Shown here: positions 52,096-61,889 of the stretch, piece by piece
Layout: each line of letters opens with the position of its first letter
How positions within the stretch are numbered: position 1 is the stretch's first letter
Assembly (NCBI RefSeq): GCF_005222705.1
Contig: NZ_STGF01000006.1
Location: 62,001 to 126,000, forward strand
Length of the DNA: 64,000 nucleotides
Direction of reading: 5' to 3'
From: Paenibacillus sp. SY21-1
GTDB taxonomy: Bacteria; Bacillota; Bacilli; Paenibacillales; Paenibacillaceae
Position numbers and translations under genes: made by a program
Notes under the pieces: model-generated
The model's database searches: none
What the model was told of the DNA's origin: nothing
The model's input: the letters and a program-made list of their open reading frames with translations, nothing else

Positions 52096-52743
52096 ATGCA
52101 AATGAACGGACGATTTCCTGTCGTGCTGCAGCTGCGAGGCAGGCGCTGTGTCGTTATCGGCGGGGGGGCGATTGCGGAGCGCAAGGCGCTTTCGCTTGTG
52201 GATGCCGGGGCGGATGAGCTGCTGCTCATCACCCCGTCCGCATCGCCCGCGCTCGTCAGCTTAGCCGAAGCTGGCGCGCTGCAGCTGCACAAACGGAGTT
52301 TTGCGGCAAGCGATTTGGAGGGCGCCTTTTTGGTTTTTGCCGCTACGAACGACCGGGCGGCAAATGAACGGATCGTCAACGAGTGTCTCCGGTTGGGCAT
52401 TCTGGTCAATGTGGCCGATGAATCGGAGGCAGGCTCTTTTATTTCTCCTTCGGTTATTAGAAGAGGCGATCTGCTGCTTGCCGTAACGGCTTCGGGAGCA
52501 AGCCCCTCGCTTTCCCGCCTTATCGGCAAGGAGCTTGGAGAACGGTACGGCATGGAATATGTAGACATTTGCGCGGCGCTTAGGCGCTTGCGGGAGCTGG
52601 CAATGGTCAAGGTACAGGATGAAAGCGCAAGACGAGAAGTGCTGAAGCTGGCAGCCGAAGATGCTGTCAGCACCGACAATTGGAACATGGAGTCCGGCGA
52701 ATGGCTGGGAAGCTTGATTCATCGGATGGACAGGAGGGCATAA
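52096..52743 (+). CDS. Precorrin-2 dehydrogenase/sirohydrochlorin ferrochelatase-like (SirC/Met8-type)
   Basis: A 215-residue NAD-dependent enzyme that oxidises precorrin-2 to sirohydrochlorin on the way to sirohaem. The dinucleotide-binding start is PVVLQLRGRRCVVIGGGAIA, then AERKALSLVDAGADELLLIT. A later NV-ADESEAGSF block (LVNVADESEAGSFISPSVI) and ITASGASPSLSRLIGKEL (here VTASGASPSLSRLIGKEL) are the typical CysG N-terminal features. Whether it also inserts iron cannot be decided. With the CobA domain downstream it makes the sirohaem branch. Confidence 0.9.
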   Translation: MQMNGRFPVVLQLRGRRCVVIGGGAIAERKALSLVDAGADELLLITPSASPALVSLAEAGALQLHKRSFAASDLEGAFLVFAATNDRAANERIVNECLRLGILVNVADESEAGSFISPSVIRRGDLLLAVTASGASPSLSRLIGKELGERYGMEYVDICAALRRLRELAMVKVQDESARREVLKLAAEDAVSTDNWNMESGEWLGSLIHRMDRRA

Positions 52744-52746
52744 CAG

Positions 52747-53706
52747 ATGGGAACGGAATTAAACAAGCGGGTCATTGTAGTGGGCACGAGACAAAGCGCA
52801 TTGGCGTTAACCCAAACCGGACAAGTCATTGATGAATTGCGGAGAATTAGCGAGCAGCATGGGTTCCCGTATACGTTTGAAGTGAAGAAAATCGTGACCA
52901 AAGGTGATCAAATTCTTGATGTCACCTTGTCCAAGGTCGGCGGAAAAGGTCTGTTCGTCAAGGAAATTGAGCAGGCGCTGCAAGCCGGAGAGATCGATAT
53001 GGCGGTACATAGCATGAAGGATATGCCTTATGAGCTGCCTGAAGGGCTCATGAACGGGGCGATTCCTAAACGGGTCGATCCACGCGATTGCCTGGTTACC
53101 CGCAGCGGCAAAGGCTTTGACGAACTGCCGGCCGGAGCCCGCGTCGGGACAAGCAGCCTGCGGCGCTCGTCGCAGCTGAAAAATGCAAGGCCGGATTTGC
53201 AGCTGGAATCCATTCGCGGCAATATCGATTCCCGTATCCGCAAGCTGGAGACGGAAGGCTTTGACGCCATTGTGCTGGCGGCGGCAGGCATGTCGCGCAT
53301 GGGCTGGGAGGATCGTATTTCAGCCTTCGTCCCGGTTGAGCTTTCGATTCCGGCAGTCGGCCAAGGCGCACTTGGCATTGAATGCCGCGAAAGCGATTCG
53401 GAAGTAAGGGAGCTCCTGTCCTTGTTTAATGATGAGGAGACTTCGCTTGCCGTACGCGCGGAACGCAGCTTCCTCGGAACGCTGAATGGCGGCTGCCAGG
53501 TGCCGATCGGCGCGTACTGCGTGCTGGAAGAAGCGGAGAACGGCGGCAAACGGCTGTCGATGACCGGTATGGTCGGAACGCCGGACGGCGGAACGCTGCT
53601 AAAAGAAACTAGACAGGGCGAGAATCCCGAAGAGCTCGGCCAGGCGGTTGCGGCGGCTCTTGTAGCGCGAGGAGCGGATCGCATTCTTGCGGATATTGGG
53701 GGCTAG
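52747..53706 (+). CDS. hemC: Hydroxymethylbilane synthase (porphobilinogen deaminase)
   Basis: A 319-residue enzyme that joins four porphobilinogen units into hydroxymethylbilane. It carries a dipyrromethane cofactor on Cys250, in [13 protein letters not shown]. The opening [20 protein letters not shown] and the Arg-rich [19 protein letters not shown] region bind the substrate. [10 protein letters not shown] is also conserved. It starts 3 bp after the sirC-type stop codon and ends 3 bp before the cobA-hemD GTG, so translation is tightly coupled. Confidence 0.96.
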   Translation: MGTELNKRVIVVGTRQSALALTQTGQVIDELRRISEQHGFPYTFEVKKIVTKGDQILDVTLSKVGGKGLFVKEIEQALQAGEIDMAVHSMKDMPYELPEGLMNGAIPKRVDPRDCLVTRSGKGFDELPAGARVGTSSLRRSSQLKNARPDLQLESIRGNIDSRIRKLETEGFDAIVLAAAGMSRMGWEDRISAFVPVELSIPAVGQGALGIECRESDSEVRELLSLFNDEETSLAVRAERSFLGTLNGGCQVPIGAYCVLEEAENGGKRLSMTGMVGTPDGGTLLKETRQGENPEELGQAVAAALVARGADRILADIGG

Positions 53707-53709
53707 GCT

Positions 53710-55251
53710 GTGAAGAAGGGAATCGTTTATTTGGTCGGCGCCGGTCCAGGCGATCCGAAGCTCATCACGCTGCGAGGAATGGAGTGCATTAAAGCGTGCG
53801 ATGTAGTGGTCTACGACCGTCTGGCCAGCCCGCGGCTGCTCCGCTATTTAAAGCCGGGAGCAGAGCGGATTTATGTGGGCAAGCTGCCCGATCGCCATAC
53901 GATGAAGCAGGAAGAGATTAACCAATTGCTCGTTGACCTTGCGCTGCAGGGCAAGACCGTAACCCGGCTCAAGGGCGGCGATCCGACGATATTCGGCCGC
54001 GTCGGGGAAGAAGCCGAGCTGCTGTATGACAACGGAGTGACGTTTGAAATTGTGCCGGGCATTACCTCTGCGATTGCGGTTCCGGCTTATGCGGGCATAC
54101 CGGTTACCCACCGGGACCACGCTTCTTCTATTTCGATTATTACCGGACATGAGAGTCCGGACAAGCTGGATCGCTCCATTCATTGGGACAAGGTAACGAA
54201 TGCCACGGGTACGCTTATTTTTCTGATGGGCGTCGCCAAGATCGGCTATATCGCCGATCAGCTGATGAAACACGGCAAGCCTGCGCAAACGCCCGTTGCG
54301 CTCGTCCGCTGGGGAACCAGGGTGGAGCAGCGGACTGTTGTTGGCACGCTCGAGACGATTGAGGCGGTCGTGCAAGCGGCAAACTTCAAGCCGCCGGCCG
54401 TCATTGTTGTCGGCGAGGTCGTGCTTCAGCGGGATAAGCTTGCCTGGTACGAGCGCAAGCCGCTGTTCGGCAAGCGCGTGCTCGTTACCCGCGCCAGAGC
54501 GCAGGCGAGCGAGCTTGCTGAGCGCATCGAGGAGCTGGGCGGAGAGCCTTGCGAATTCCCGGTAATTGATATCGCGATGCCGACGGACGAAGCCGCTGTA
54601 AAAAAAGCGGAAGCGGCATTGCTTGATGCGGAGTCTTATGACTGGCTGATGTTTACAAGCGTTAACGGGGTCGAATTTTTTATGGCGTGGCTGCAAAAGC
54701 TTGGCCTGGATATCCGCCGCTTTTATCGCGCGAGGATAGCTGCCGTGGGTCCTAAGACAGCGGCGGCGCTCTTGGCCCGGGGGCTCGTGTCCGAGCAAAT
54801 TCCGGCCAAGTTTCAGGCGGAGGGGTTGCTGGAGCAGCTGGCATCGGAGCTTTTAACCGGCCAGAAGGTGCTGCTGCCGCGGGGAGATCTGGCTCGCGAG
54901 GTGCTGCCGCGCGAGCTGGAGGCGAAAGGGTTGTTTCCGGTGGAAATCGATGTATACGAGACAAAGCTGGCTGAACCCGTCGATGAGCTGGCCCTTCATT
55001 GGCTGAAGGAAAAAGAGGTGCACGTCATCACCTTCACAAGCTCCTCTACGGTAACGAATTTGCTAGAAATGCTCAGGCGCAGCGGGGTAGAGCACCCGGC
55101 GCACTGGCTGGAGGGAATTCCGATCATCAGCATCGGTCCGCTTACTTCGCAGACGGCACGAGATGCAGGGCTGAAGGTGACGGCGGAAGCGCAGGAGGCG
55201 ACAATAGAAGGACTGCTGCAAGCGTTGACGGATGAAGCGGCGTTTCAATAA
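53710..55251 (+). CDS. Fused uroporphyrinogen-III methyltransferase and synthase
   Basis: A 513-residue bifunctional protein. The N-terminal ~245 residues are Cob[21 protein letters not shown] then [13 protein letters not shown] and the AdoMet site [17 protein letters not shown]; it methylates uroporphyrinogen III to precorrin-2. The C-terminal ~265 residues are HemD, uroporphyrinogen-III synthase ([53 protein letters not shown]). The fusion places the branch point for haem and sirohaem in one polypeptide. It starts with GTG at 53710. CobA-HemD fusions are found in several Firmicutes, including Paenibacillus. Confidence 0.94.
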   Translation: MKKGIVYLVGAGPGDPKLITLRGMECIKACDVVVYDRLASPRLLRYLKPGAERIYVGKLPDRHTMKQEEINQLLVDLALQGKTVTRLKGGDPTIFGRVGEEAELLYDNGVTFEIVPGITSAIAVPAYAGIPVTHRDHASSISIITGHESPDKLDRSIHWDKVTNATGTLIFLMGVAKIGYIADQLMKHGKPAQTPVALVRWGTRVEQRTVVGTLETIEAVVQAANFKPPAVIVVGEVVLQRDKLAWYERKPLFGKRVLVTRARAQASELAERIEELGGEPCEFPVIDIAMPTDEAAVKKAEAALLDAESYDWLMFTSVNGVEFFMAWLQKLGLDIRRFYRARIAAVGPKTAAALLARGLVSEQIPAKFQAEGLLEQLASELLTGQKVLLPRGDLAREVLPRELEAKGLFPVEIDVYETKLAEPVDELALHWLKEKEVHVITFTSSSTVTNLLEMLRRSGVEHPAHWLEGIPIISIGPLTSQTARDAGLKVTAEAQEATIEGLLQALTDEAAFQ

Positions 55252-55274
55252 ACAAGCTGAGAGCAGCGGGAGGA

Positions 55275-56282
55275 ATGGCATTCATGAGTTTTCCAACGGT
55301 GAGAAATCGCAGATTGCGCGGAAATGCCGCGCTTAGAAATATGGTCAGGGAAACGGTGCTTGATCGCGGAGACTTTATTTATCCTATTTTTGTAACGCAT
55401 GGACACAATATTAAAGACGAAATTCCTTCGATGCCGGGCGTCTACCACTTTTCGTTGGATCGGCTGGAGGAAGAAATTCGCGATGTTCAAGCGGCGGGCG
55501 TCGAATCCGTCCTGCTGTTCGGCATCCCCGAGCATAAAGACGCGCTGGGCACATCGGCGTACGCCGCCGACGGCATCGTGCAGCAGTCCATTCGCGCTGT
55601 AAAAGGCTGGGCCCCCGAGCTGCTGATTGTCGCGGACACTTGTCTGTGCCAGTTTACCGACCATGGACATTGCGGCATCGTTCACGTTCATGAGCATACG
55701 GGCGAAGCGGTTGTGGACAATGATTCTTCTCTCGATTTGCTTGTGCAAACGGCTGTTTCGCAAGCGGCCGCAGGCGCGGACGTTATCGCTCCGTCCAATA
55801 TGATGGACGGCTTCGTGCTGGCCATTCGCGAAGGTCTTGACGAGGCCGGCTACAGCGATGTTCCAATCATGTCCTACTCTGTAAAATATGCTTCCGCCTA
55901 TTACGGTCCTTTCCGTGACGCGGCCCATTCGGCGCCGCAATTCGGCGATCGCAAAACGTATCAAATGGACCCTGCCAACGTGCGCGAGGCGCAGCGGGAG
56001 GCGGAGTCGGATATCGCCGAGGGCGCGGACATGCTGATGGTTAAGCCGGCGCTTGCATATTTGGATGTCTTGCGCATGCTAAAGCAAAACTACAGCTTGC
56101 CGGTAGTGGCCTACAACGTCAGTGCGGAGTATTCCATGGTTAAAGCGGCGGCGGCCAACGGATGGATCGACGAAAAAGCGATCGTGCTGGAAACGCTGAC
56201 GGGGATGAAGCGCGCCGGCGCCGATGTCATTATTACTTATCATGCGAAGGACGCAGCCCGCTGGCTGAGAGGAGAGGAATAG
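55275..56282 (+). CDS. hemB: Porphobilinogen synthase (ALA dehydratase)
   Basis: A 335-residue enzyme that condenses two 5-aminolevulinate molecules into porphobilinogen. The zinc-site block is [16 protein letters not shown], and the two active-site Lys lie in [18 protein letters not shown] and [12 protein letters not shown]. Tyr and Ser residues of the substrate pocket (YNVSAEYSM) are present. The upstream gene ends 24 bp before the ATG, with GGGAGGAA as ribosome binding site, and hemL follows after 3 bp. Confidence 0.96.
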   Translation: MAFMSFPTVRNRRLRGNAALRNMVRETVLDRGDFIYPIFVTHGHNIKDEIPSMPGVYHFSLDRLEEEIRDVQAAGVESVLLFGIPEHKDALGTSAYAADGIVQQSIRAVKGWAPELLIVADTCLCQFTDHGHCGIVHVHEHTGEAVVDNDSSLDLLVQTAVSQAAAGADVIAPSNMMDGFVLAIREGLDEAGYSDVPIMSYSVKYASAYYGPFRDAAHSAPQFGDRKTYQMDPANVREAQREAESDIAEGADMLMVKPALAYLDVLRMLKQNYSLPVVAYNVSAEYSMVKAAAANGWIDEKAIVLETLTGMKRAGADVIITYHAKDAARWLRGEE

Positions 56283-56285
56283 TCG

Positions 56286-57602
56286 ATGAGCAACGAGCAT
56301 AAGCCGAATGGCGCGGGACGGCGCAAGGATGAGGCCTCGGTCGCTGCATTTGCGCGCGCCAAGCAGGTCATTCCCGGCGGAGTCAACAGTCCGGTTCGGG
56401 CCTTTAAGTCGGTTGGACTAAACCCTGTATATATGGAGCGGGGAGAAGGAAGCCGAATCTACGATATCGACGGGAACAGCTATATCGATTATGTGGCTTC
56501 CTGGGGACCGCTTATTATGGGGCACGCCCATCCGGAGGTCGTCGAGGCGATCAAGCGCACTGCCGAAAAGGGCACCAGCTTCGGCGCTCCTACCGAGCTG
56601 GAGACGCTGATGGCAGAGCTTGTCTGCGAAAGGCTCCCATCGGTAGACATCGTCAGGATGGTCAATTCGGGAACCGAAGCGACGATGAGCGCGCTGCGTC
56701 TGGCCCGGGGATATACGAAGCGCAGCAAAATTCTCAAATTCGAGGGCTCCTATCACGGCCATGCAGACAGTCTGCTCATTAAGGCAGGCTCCGGCGTAGC
56801 GACGCTTGGCTTGCCGGATAGCCCAGGCGTTCCTGAGTTTGTTGCGGCGGGGACGATTACCGTTCCCTACAATGATCTCGAATCGGTCAAGCTGGTATTC
56901 GAAAAGTTCGGCGAAGAAATCGCTTGTGTCATTGTCGAGCCGATTGCAGGCAATATGGGCGTTGTGCCGCCTCTGCCCGGGTTCCTGCAAGGGCTTCGAG
57001 AGGTAACCGAGCAATATGGCAGCCTGCTCATTTTTGACGAGGTTATGACCGGCTTCCGCGTCGGCTACAACAGCGCCCAGGGCTTATATGGCATTACACC
57101 GGACTTGACTTGCTTCGGCAAGGTTATCGGGGGTGGACTGCCGGTCGGCGCATATGGCGGCAAACGCGAGCTTATGGAAATGATTGCGCCAAGCGGTCCG
57201 ATTTACCAGGCAGGCACGTTGTCGGGCAATCCGCTTGCGATGGCAGCGGGCTATACGACGCTTCAGCTGCTTACCCCTTCCGTCTATGAGCAATTGGAGC
57301 GGCTTGCGGTCAGGCTGCAGCTTGGCTTCGAGGCGAACGCGCGCAAGCACGGCATTCCGACTACGATCAACCGGGTAGGGTCGATGGTGTGTCCATTTTT
57401 CACCGATCAGTTTGTCATTAACTATGAAACGGCCAAAACATCCGATCTGGAGCGCTTCAAAGCCTATTTTGCTTCGATGCTCGACTTGGGCGTGAGCGTT
57501 GCTCCTTCTCAATATGAAGGTATGTTCGTATCGGCCGTGCATACGAATGAAGATATTGACGCGACAATTGCCGCTCACGATGCGGCTTTGGCGCGATTAT
57601 AG
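56286..57602 (+). CDS. hemL: Glutamate-1-semialdehyde 2,1-aminomutase
   Basis: A 438-residue PLP enzyme that turns glutamate-1-semialdehyde into 5-aminolevulinate. The PLP Lys279 is in [20 protein letters not shown], and the conserved [17 protein letters not shown] and [17 protein letters not shown] blocks are present. The N-terminus is about ten residues longer than in Bacillus ([20 protein letters not shown]). AGAGGAG precedes the ATG. It closes the haem operon proper; a pseudouridine synthase gene starts 9 bp after it. Confidence 0.96.
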   Translation: MSNEHKPNGAGRRKDEASVAAFARAKQVIPGGVNSPVRAFKSVGLNPVYMERGEGSRIYDIDGNSYIDYVASWGPLIMGHAHPEVVEAIKRTAEKGTSFGAPTELETLMAELVCERLPSVDIVRMVNSGTEATMSALRLARGYTKRSKILKFEGSYHGHADSLLIKAGSGVATLGLPDSPGVPEFVAAGTITVPYNDLESVKLVFEKFGEEIACVIVEPIAGNMGVVPPLPGFLQGLREVTEQYGSLLIFDEVMTGFRVGYNSAQGLYGITPDLTCFGKVIGGGLPVGAYGGKRELMEMIAPSGPIYQAGTLSGNPLAMAAGYTTLQLLTPSVYEQLERLAVRLQLGFEANARKHGIPTTINRVGSMVCPFFTDQFVINYETAKTSDLERFKAYFASMLDLGVSVAPSQYEGMFVSAVHTNEDIDATIAAHDAALARL

Positions 57603-57611
57603 GTTACGGTT

Positions 57612-58574
57612 ATGATAAAGGGACGCATGAACCGTAACGGTCCCTGGTTGGAGCTGAGCTGGCCGGATCTTCCGGCCGGCGACGCATCCGGGGAATTGCT
57701 GCGCCCGCGGGCCGGCAGCCATCCGCATGAGGTGCGGCAGTGGCTGCTGGCCCGTTCCGCGTTGCCGCCCAAATGGGTAGGGCGTCTGTTCTCCGTTGGA
57801 GGCATCCGTTGGGAGGGCGACACGCTTCAATTGCTTGCCTTTAACCCGATTGATCCGCGCGAGGACGCGTTGTATCGCAAGGCGGCGATGGATGAAGGGG
57901 GCCCCCAGCCGGATGTGCTATATGAGGACGATTTCTGTCTTGTGCTGAACAAGCCTGCGGGCATGCCTGTTCATGAGTCCGTACAAGGCCAGCGCGGAAC
58001 GCTCGATGAAGCGGCTGCCCGGCATTTGCTGAACAAGGGCGCCCCGCTCGTTGTCCGCCATATTCATCGGCTGGACGATGATACCTCTGGACCTGTTCTT
58101 TATGCCAAATGCGATCTTGCCCAGCTTAAGCTGGACGAGGCCATGCGCAACAAAACGATCGACCGGCAATATCTGGCCGTCGTGCACGGGCGTTTGCGGA
58201 GCGAATCCGGCACAATCGACAAGCCGCTTGGGCGGGACCGCCATCACCGCTCCCGCCGTCGCGTGACGCCGGATGGGGAGCAGGCCATTACCCATTATGA
58301 GGTTGTGAACGGCAGCAAGCAGCTGACGCTGGTGCGGCTTAGACTTGAAACGGGACGCACGCATCAGATTCGAGTTCATATGAGCCATATCGGGCATCCG
58401 CTTGTCGGCGATGGTCTTTATGGAGGAGATGGACGGATGCTGCCTCATCAGGCGCTGCACGGCGAGCGGCTGTTGTTCGCGCACCCATGGACGGACTTGC
58501 CGATAGAAGCCATCGCCCCATGGCCGGACTGGCTGCAGCGCATAGCTCAGGAACTTGCAGCTCGTTCAAAATGA
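57612..58574 (+). CDS. RluA-family pseudouridine synthase
   Basis: A 320-residue RNA pseudouridine synthase. The catalytic block is IHRLDDDTSGPVLYAKC, where the Asp after HRL attacks the uridine. Other family marks are YEDDFCLVLNKPAGMPVHES, and the end GRTHQIRVHMSHIGHPLVGD. The N-terminal ~100 residues precede the core and may hold an S4-like part (VRQWLLARSALPPKWVGRLF). The start is 57612 or the ATG at 57627 (AAAGGG lies 4 nt before it). It is close behind hemL, so it may share that transcript. The target RNA is unknown. Confidence 0.88.
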   Translation: MIKGRMNRNGPWLELSWPDLPAGDASGELLRPRAGSHPHEVRQWLLARSALPPKWVGRLFSVGGIRWEGDTLQLLAFNPIDPREDALYRKAAMDEGGPQPDVLYEDDFCLVLNKPAGMPVHESVQGQRGTLDEAAARHLLNKGAPLVVRHIHRLDDDTSGPVLYAKCDLAQLKLDEAMRNKTIDRQYLAVVHGRLRSESGTIDKPLGRDRHHRSRRRVTPDGEQAITHYEVVNGSKQLTLVRLRLETGRTHQIRVHMSHIGHPLVGDGLYGGDGRMLPHQALHGERLLFAHPWTDLPIEAIAPWPDWLQRIAQELAARSK

Positions 58575-58663
58575 TAGTCATGTGAGCCCCCTCCCTGCCA
58601 TATAGATAAGTAGTGAATGTAGAGATAGCCCAAGCATTCAGTATGAGGAGGGAGGAGCTAGAC

Positions 58664-60052
58664 GTGTCGGATCAAACGAACGGCTTACGCTTCGACGTAT
58701 ATGAGCGCGTCCACTTGCCCGAGCATGTGGCGGCGATTGGGGAACTGGAGGAAATCGAGCTTTTTCCCCGCATTCAGGTCATTGATCAGGGTGAGCAGGC
58801 GGTGCTCAAAGGGCAGCTTGTATTAAACGGGGTGTACAGAGGACAGGACAGCGACGATGCTCCGCTAGCGCTTCAACATGAGATACCGGTTGAGATTACT
58901 TTGCCGATGAACCGAATCTCGCGAATTGACGATATTCTGATTGAAATTGACAACTTTGATGTCGATTTGCTGTCGGCCCGCACCTTGAATATTACAGGCG
59001 TGCTGTCGCTGCGCGGAATTTCTGCGGAATCGGTCGAGGAGCAGGAGGAAGCCGAGGCTTGGCGCGAAGAGCCGTTTACGGTTGTGCACCAGCGGGAGGT
59101 CTACGAGCAGCCGCCATATGCGCAGCCCTACATAACGGGCGCTCCTTATGCTCCGGGTCAGCGGGAAGCAGGCCGCGGCGAGGCGGAGCAGGAAGCTTTG
59201 TATGAACGAGAGGAAGAAGCGGATTCCGGGCAGGCGTTCGAGAATTGGCCGGCTGAAGGAGCCGAGGCGCAAGGAGGATCGGTGTACGAACATCAGGAGG
59301 AGCCTGATCCGCTGCAGGCGGCGATTTCGTCTGCGCCGGAGAGCTACAATTGGTCCTCTCAGGTGCAAGAGCCGTACGCTGCGCAGGAGGAGGCAGCTCC
59401 TGAACAGAGCGAGGAGCGTGAAATTACGATCGCTTCCGCACATAGCAGCGACGAAGGCTGGCTCGCAAGCTCCTCGCCATTTGCCCCATTCGGAAGCCCT
59501 GCCGCACAAGCCCCCTCTTATGCAGATGAGCAAAGCGGAGGGCGCGATGCGGAGGATGAAGTGAACGCCGAGACAGAGGAGCTGCAGCAAGAGGAGAACG
59601 AGCAAGAGACCGCCGACAATCCATGGCTGGTGCAGGAGCGGGAGCCTGAGCCAGAGCCGGAAAAGCAGGAGGTACGCATTGCCTTTGCGGGCAAGCAGGC
59701 GGATCAGCGTTCCGGCGAGCCTGCGGACGTCGGTTTCTCTACGCTGCTGCAGACGAGCAGAAGGGAGCAGGCTGCGCGTCAGGCTGCCGAAGACATCGAG
59801 AGCAAGGAGCTGGAAGAGGCGCGCGCGCAAACCCAGCAGTCGACAGGCGATGAGATTGAATGGAAAAACCTTTTTTTGGGCAAGCGAGTTGAAGATCAGG
59901 AATTCCGCAAAATCAGAATGTGCATCGTTCAGCGCGATGAAACGCTCGAAGCTATTGCTACCCGCTACAGCTTGAATCCGCGCGAAATTTTGCTGTACAA
60001 CCGGATGGAGGAAAGCTCGGTGGCTGAAGGGCAGCTGCTGTATATTCCTTAA
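58664..60052 (+). CDS. spoVID: SpoVID-like spore coat morphogenetic protein with LysM
   Basis: A 462-residue coat-assembly protein. The N-terminal ~150 residues (LRFDVYERVHLPEHVAAIGE; VIDQGEQAVLKGQLVLNGVY) match SpoVID, which localises SpoIVA and other coat layers. A long acidic, Glu/Gln/Ala-rich region follows (residues about 150-400), and the last 45 residues are a LysM domain (CIVQRDETLEAIATRYSLNP). The position after hemL is the same as in Bacillus. The start is GTG at 58664, after GGAGGGAGGAG; the frame is open to 58613 without a site. Expression in the mother cell is expected, but I could not identify a sigma-E promoter with confidence. Confidence 0.88.
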   Translation: MSDQTNGLRFDVYERVHLPEHVAAIGELEEIELFPRIQVIDQGEQAVLKGQLVLNGVYRGQDSDDAPLALQHEIPVEITLPMNRISRIDDILIEIDNFDVDLLSARTLNITGVLSLRGISAESVEEQEEAEAWREEPFTVVHQREVYEQPPYAQPYITGAPYAPGQREAGRGEAEQEALYEREEEADSGQAFENWPAEGAEAQGGSVYEHQEEPDPLQAAISSAPESYNWSSQVQEPYAAQEEAAPEQSEEREITIASAHSSDEGWLASSSPFAPFGSPAAQAPSYADEQSGGRDAEDEVNAETEELQQEENEQETADNPWLVQEREPEPEPEKQEVRIAFAGKQADQRSGEPADVGFSTLLQTSRREQAARQAAEDIESKELEEARAQTQQSTGDEIEWKNLFLGKRVEDQEFRKIRMCIVQRDETLEAIATRYSLNPREILLYNRMEESSVAEGQLLYIP

Positions 60053-60222
60053 TCTGTTCCTACACGGCTCAAGCCGCCCGCTCTTTGCTGAGCGGGCGTT
60101 TTTCTTTTGCAAATTTGCGGAAAAGGATAGGGACCTCCGTATACACCGTTGTAATACTCGGCTTCGTCCACTCCGGCGATGATGGTTTTCGCTTTTTTGC
60201 CATTAAACCTTATGGCTATCAT
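60049..60222 (-). CDS. Small ORF antisense-convergent to spoVID (57 aa)
   Basis: A 57-residue frame whose first 40 residues look protein-like (MIAIRFNGKKAKTIIAGVDE, then AEYYNGVYGGPYPF). AGGAG lies 8 nt before the ATG, inside a small hairpin (CCTATT-AATTG-AATAGG, 60228-60246 region) that could hide it. The last part of the frame crosses the spoVID terminator and meets the spoVID stop, which weakens the case for its full length. I do not recognise a family. Confidence 0.35.
   Translation of the reverse strand: MIAIRFNGKKAKTIIAGVDEAEYYNGVYGGPYPFPQICKRKTPAQQRAGGLSRVGTD
60075..60108 (+). terminator. spoVID terminator
   Basis: CGCCCGCTC (60075-60083) pairs with GAGCGGGCG (60090-60098) around 6 nt, followed by TTTTTCTTTT. 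Confidence 0.9.
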
Positions 60223-60410
60223 TCGATTTTCTCCTATTCAATTAATAGGAATATAGCTGTCGCACGAAGGAGGGGAGCAAAGGATGCTCTGGCATTTTAA
60301 AACGAAAAGGCATTAAATTTCTGTCAATATCATGCAACAAAAACATAGATGTGGTACGTTAATATCATAGATATAAAGGTTTCGATGCTGAATAAAGCGG
60401 AGGGTTTCTG
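60223..60410. other. Remainder of the spoVID-kinase gap
   Basis: Together with the preceding terminator and small ORF this is a 358-bp gap. An inverted repeat (CCTATT...AATAGG) lies near 60233. GGAGGG before 60411 is the kinase ribosome binding site. I see no further gene; TGTCAATATCATGC-like AT-rich sequence may hold the kinase promoter. Confidence 0.4.
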
Positions 60411-61889
60411 TTGAATTACTTCTACATTCTCATGTTCCTGTCGTTATGGACCATGGGATTGGTCCTATTAACGCACAATCGCAAGGCCAACTTCTGGATC
60501 AGCATGACGCTTGCGACGGGAGGAATGGCCAGTTTCGCGTTTTCCGTCCACCTGACGATCGTACCGCTGCTGCTTCCGCGCGGCTGGCTGTCGCCTATTA
60601 TGGGGACCGTTCTTTACGAGGCGAGCGTCATCGCCATGTCGGTTTACTTTTATTTCTTCCCTTTTGCGGCTTGCATGGGCGCGTTATGGCTCAGCGGGAT
60701 CAGCTCCAGAAAAACGCGGATGCTGATTTCATCCCTCCTTGTGCTGCCGGTTGCGACAGCGCTTGTCTATCATCTATGGAATACATCGTGGGGCCATTTC
60801 AACATGGGTGAGATTCGCTTGCTCGCTGCGTTTTATTTTCTGGTCAGCTACGTTTTCTACGTGCTGGCGGTCAGGCTGGAGAAGGAGCCTCATAAGAAAA
60901 GGAATAAGAGAAGGGTCGGCATCCTCTTCTCATTCGGTACCTTGTATCCTTTCGTTACCGATTTCGTCGGGTTCAAGTCCTTGACGATGGGGCATTGGAG
61001 CTTCGATCTGGATAGCAACGGGGCATGGCAATACAATGTCGTTGTTATACTCGGACTGATTGCGATTATTGTCTATTATCTGGTGAAATACGGATTTATG
61101 GGGATTAAGCTCAGAATTGAGCAGGAGAAGATGGACGTATCCATGCGCGCGCTGACGATGGGGGTTTCCATTCTCAATCACTCCATCAAGAACGAGATTC
61201 AGAAGATTAACTATTTGACGGAGAAGACGGAAGGCTACATTCAAGCCGGGCAATCGGAAAAGTCGCTTCAATCCATCGAGCAAATTCATTCCGTAACGGC
61301 CCATATGCTGAATATGGTAGGGAGAATTAAGGACAAGGCCGAGGATATCGTGCTGACCGAGAGCAAGACGGATGTCAAGGACTTGTTCACGGAGGTTCTT
61401 CAGCCCATGCAGCCGCTGCTCGAAACCCGTTCGGTCCGGGTCAGGATCGATTACGAGTCGGACGGTTATCTCGTCGCCGACGCCACGCATCTGAAGGAAA
61501 CGTTGTCTAACCTGATTCAGAATGCCTTGGACGCGATGCCGGTCGAGGGGGGCGAGCTCGTTTTGCGGACGTTCCAGGCCAAGCGCCATTACATGATCGC
61601 GGTGACAGATAACGGCTCCGGCATTCCGAAGGACCAGCTAGGCAAAATATTCGAACCGTTCTACACGACTAAAAAAAACGCGTACAATCACGGACTGGGT
61701 CTGCCTTACTGCGCGTCGGTGCTCTGGAAGCATGGGGGCAAGCTGACCGTTGCCGGTGCGGAATCAGGGAGAGGAACGACGGTGACGCTGCAGTTCCCCA
61801 TGCGTCGGTTCATCTCCCCGGACGGTCGGCCGCGGGATGAATCCGCCGCTGCGCTTGCGGGAGGGTTCATTCGCCTCGGAAGAAGATAA
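60411..61889 (+). CDS. Membrane sensor histidine kinase
   Basis: A 492-residue kinase beginning with TTG at 60411, after GGAGGG. The N-terminal 230 residues hold about seven membrane helices without a large outer domain (7TM-type sensor). The phosphorylated His is probably His257 in VSILNHSIKNEIQKINYLTE, and the ATPase domain has ETLSNLIQNALDAM (N box), VTDNGSGIPKDQ (G1) and the GLGLPYC (G2) block. The gene runs 3' into the response regulator on the opposite strand, overlapping it by 23 bp. The signal is unknown; a secreted CBM3 protein gene follows, which may be a target. Confidence 0.87.
   Translation: MNYFYILMFLSLWTMGLVLLTHNRKANFWISMTLATGGMASFAFSVHLTIVPLLLPRGWLSPIMGTVLYEASVIAMSVYFYFFPFAACMGALWLSGISSRKTRMLISSLLVLPVATALVYHLWNTSWGHFNMGEIRLLAAFYFLVSYVFYVLAVRLEKEPHKKRNKRRVGILFSFGTLYPFVTDFVGFKSLTMGHWSFDLDSNGAWQYNVVVILGLIAIIVYYLVKYGFMGIKLRIEQEKMDVSMRALTMGVSILNHSIKNEIQKINYLTEKTEGYIQAGQSEKSLQSIEQIHSVTAHMLNMVGRIKDKAEDIVLTESKTDVKDLFTEVLQPMQPLLETRSVRVRIDYESDGYLVADATHLKETLSNLIQNALDAMPVEGGELVLRTFQAKRHYMIAVTDNGSGIPKDQLGKIFEPFYTTKKNAYNHGLGLPYCASVLWKHGGKLTVAGAESGRGTTVTLQFPMRRFISPDGRPRDESAAALAGGFIRLGRR

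Noticed and set aside
53848..54798. Minus-strand frame of 316 codons in cobA-hemD
   Set aside because: Shadow of a firmly identified gene; composition rich in Arg/His and no ribosome binding site.
58575..58663. Sigma-E promoter before spoVID
   Set aside because: CATATAGAT resembles a sigma-E -10, but the -35 region does not match at 13-15 bp.
58865..60112. 415-codon minus-strand frame across spoVID
   Set aside because: It is an antisense shadow caused by the Glu/Gln-rich coding region (reads as Leu/Arg), with no start signal.
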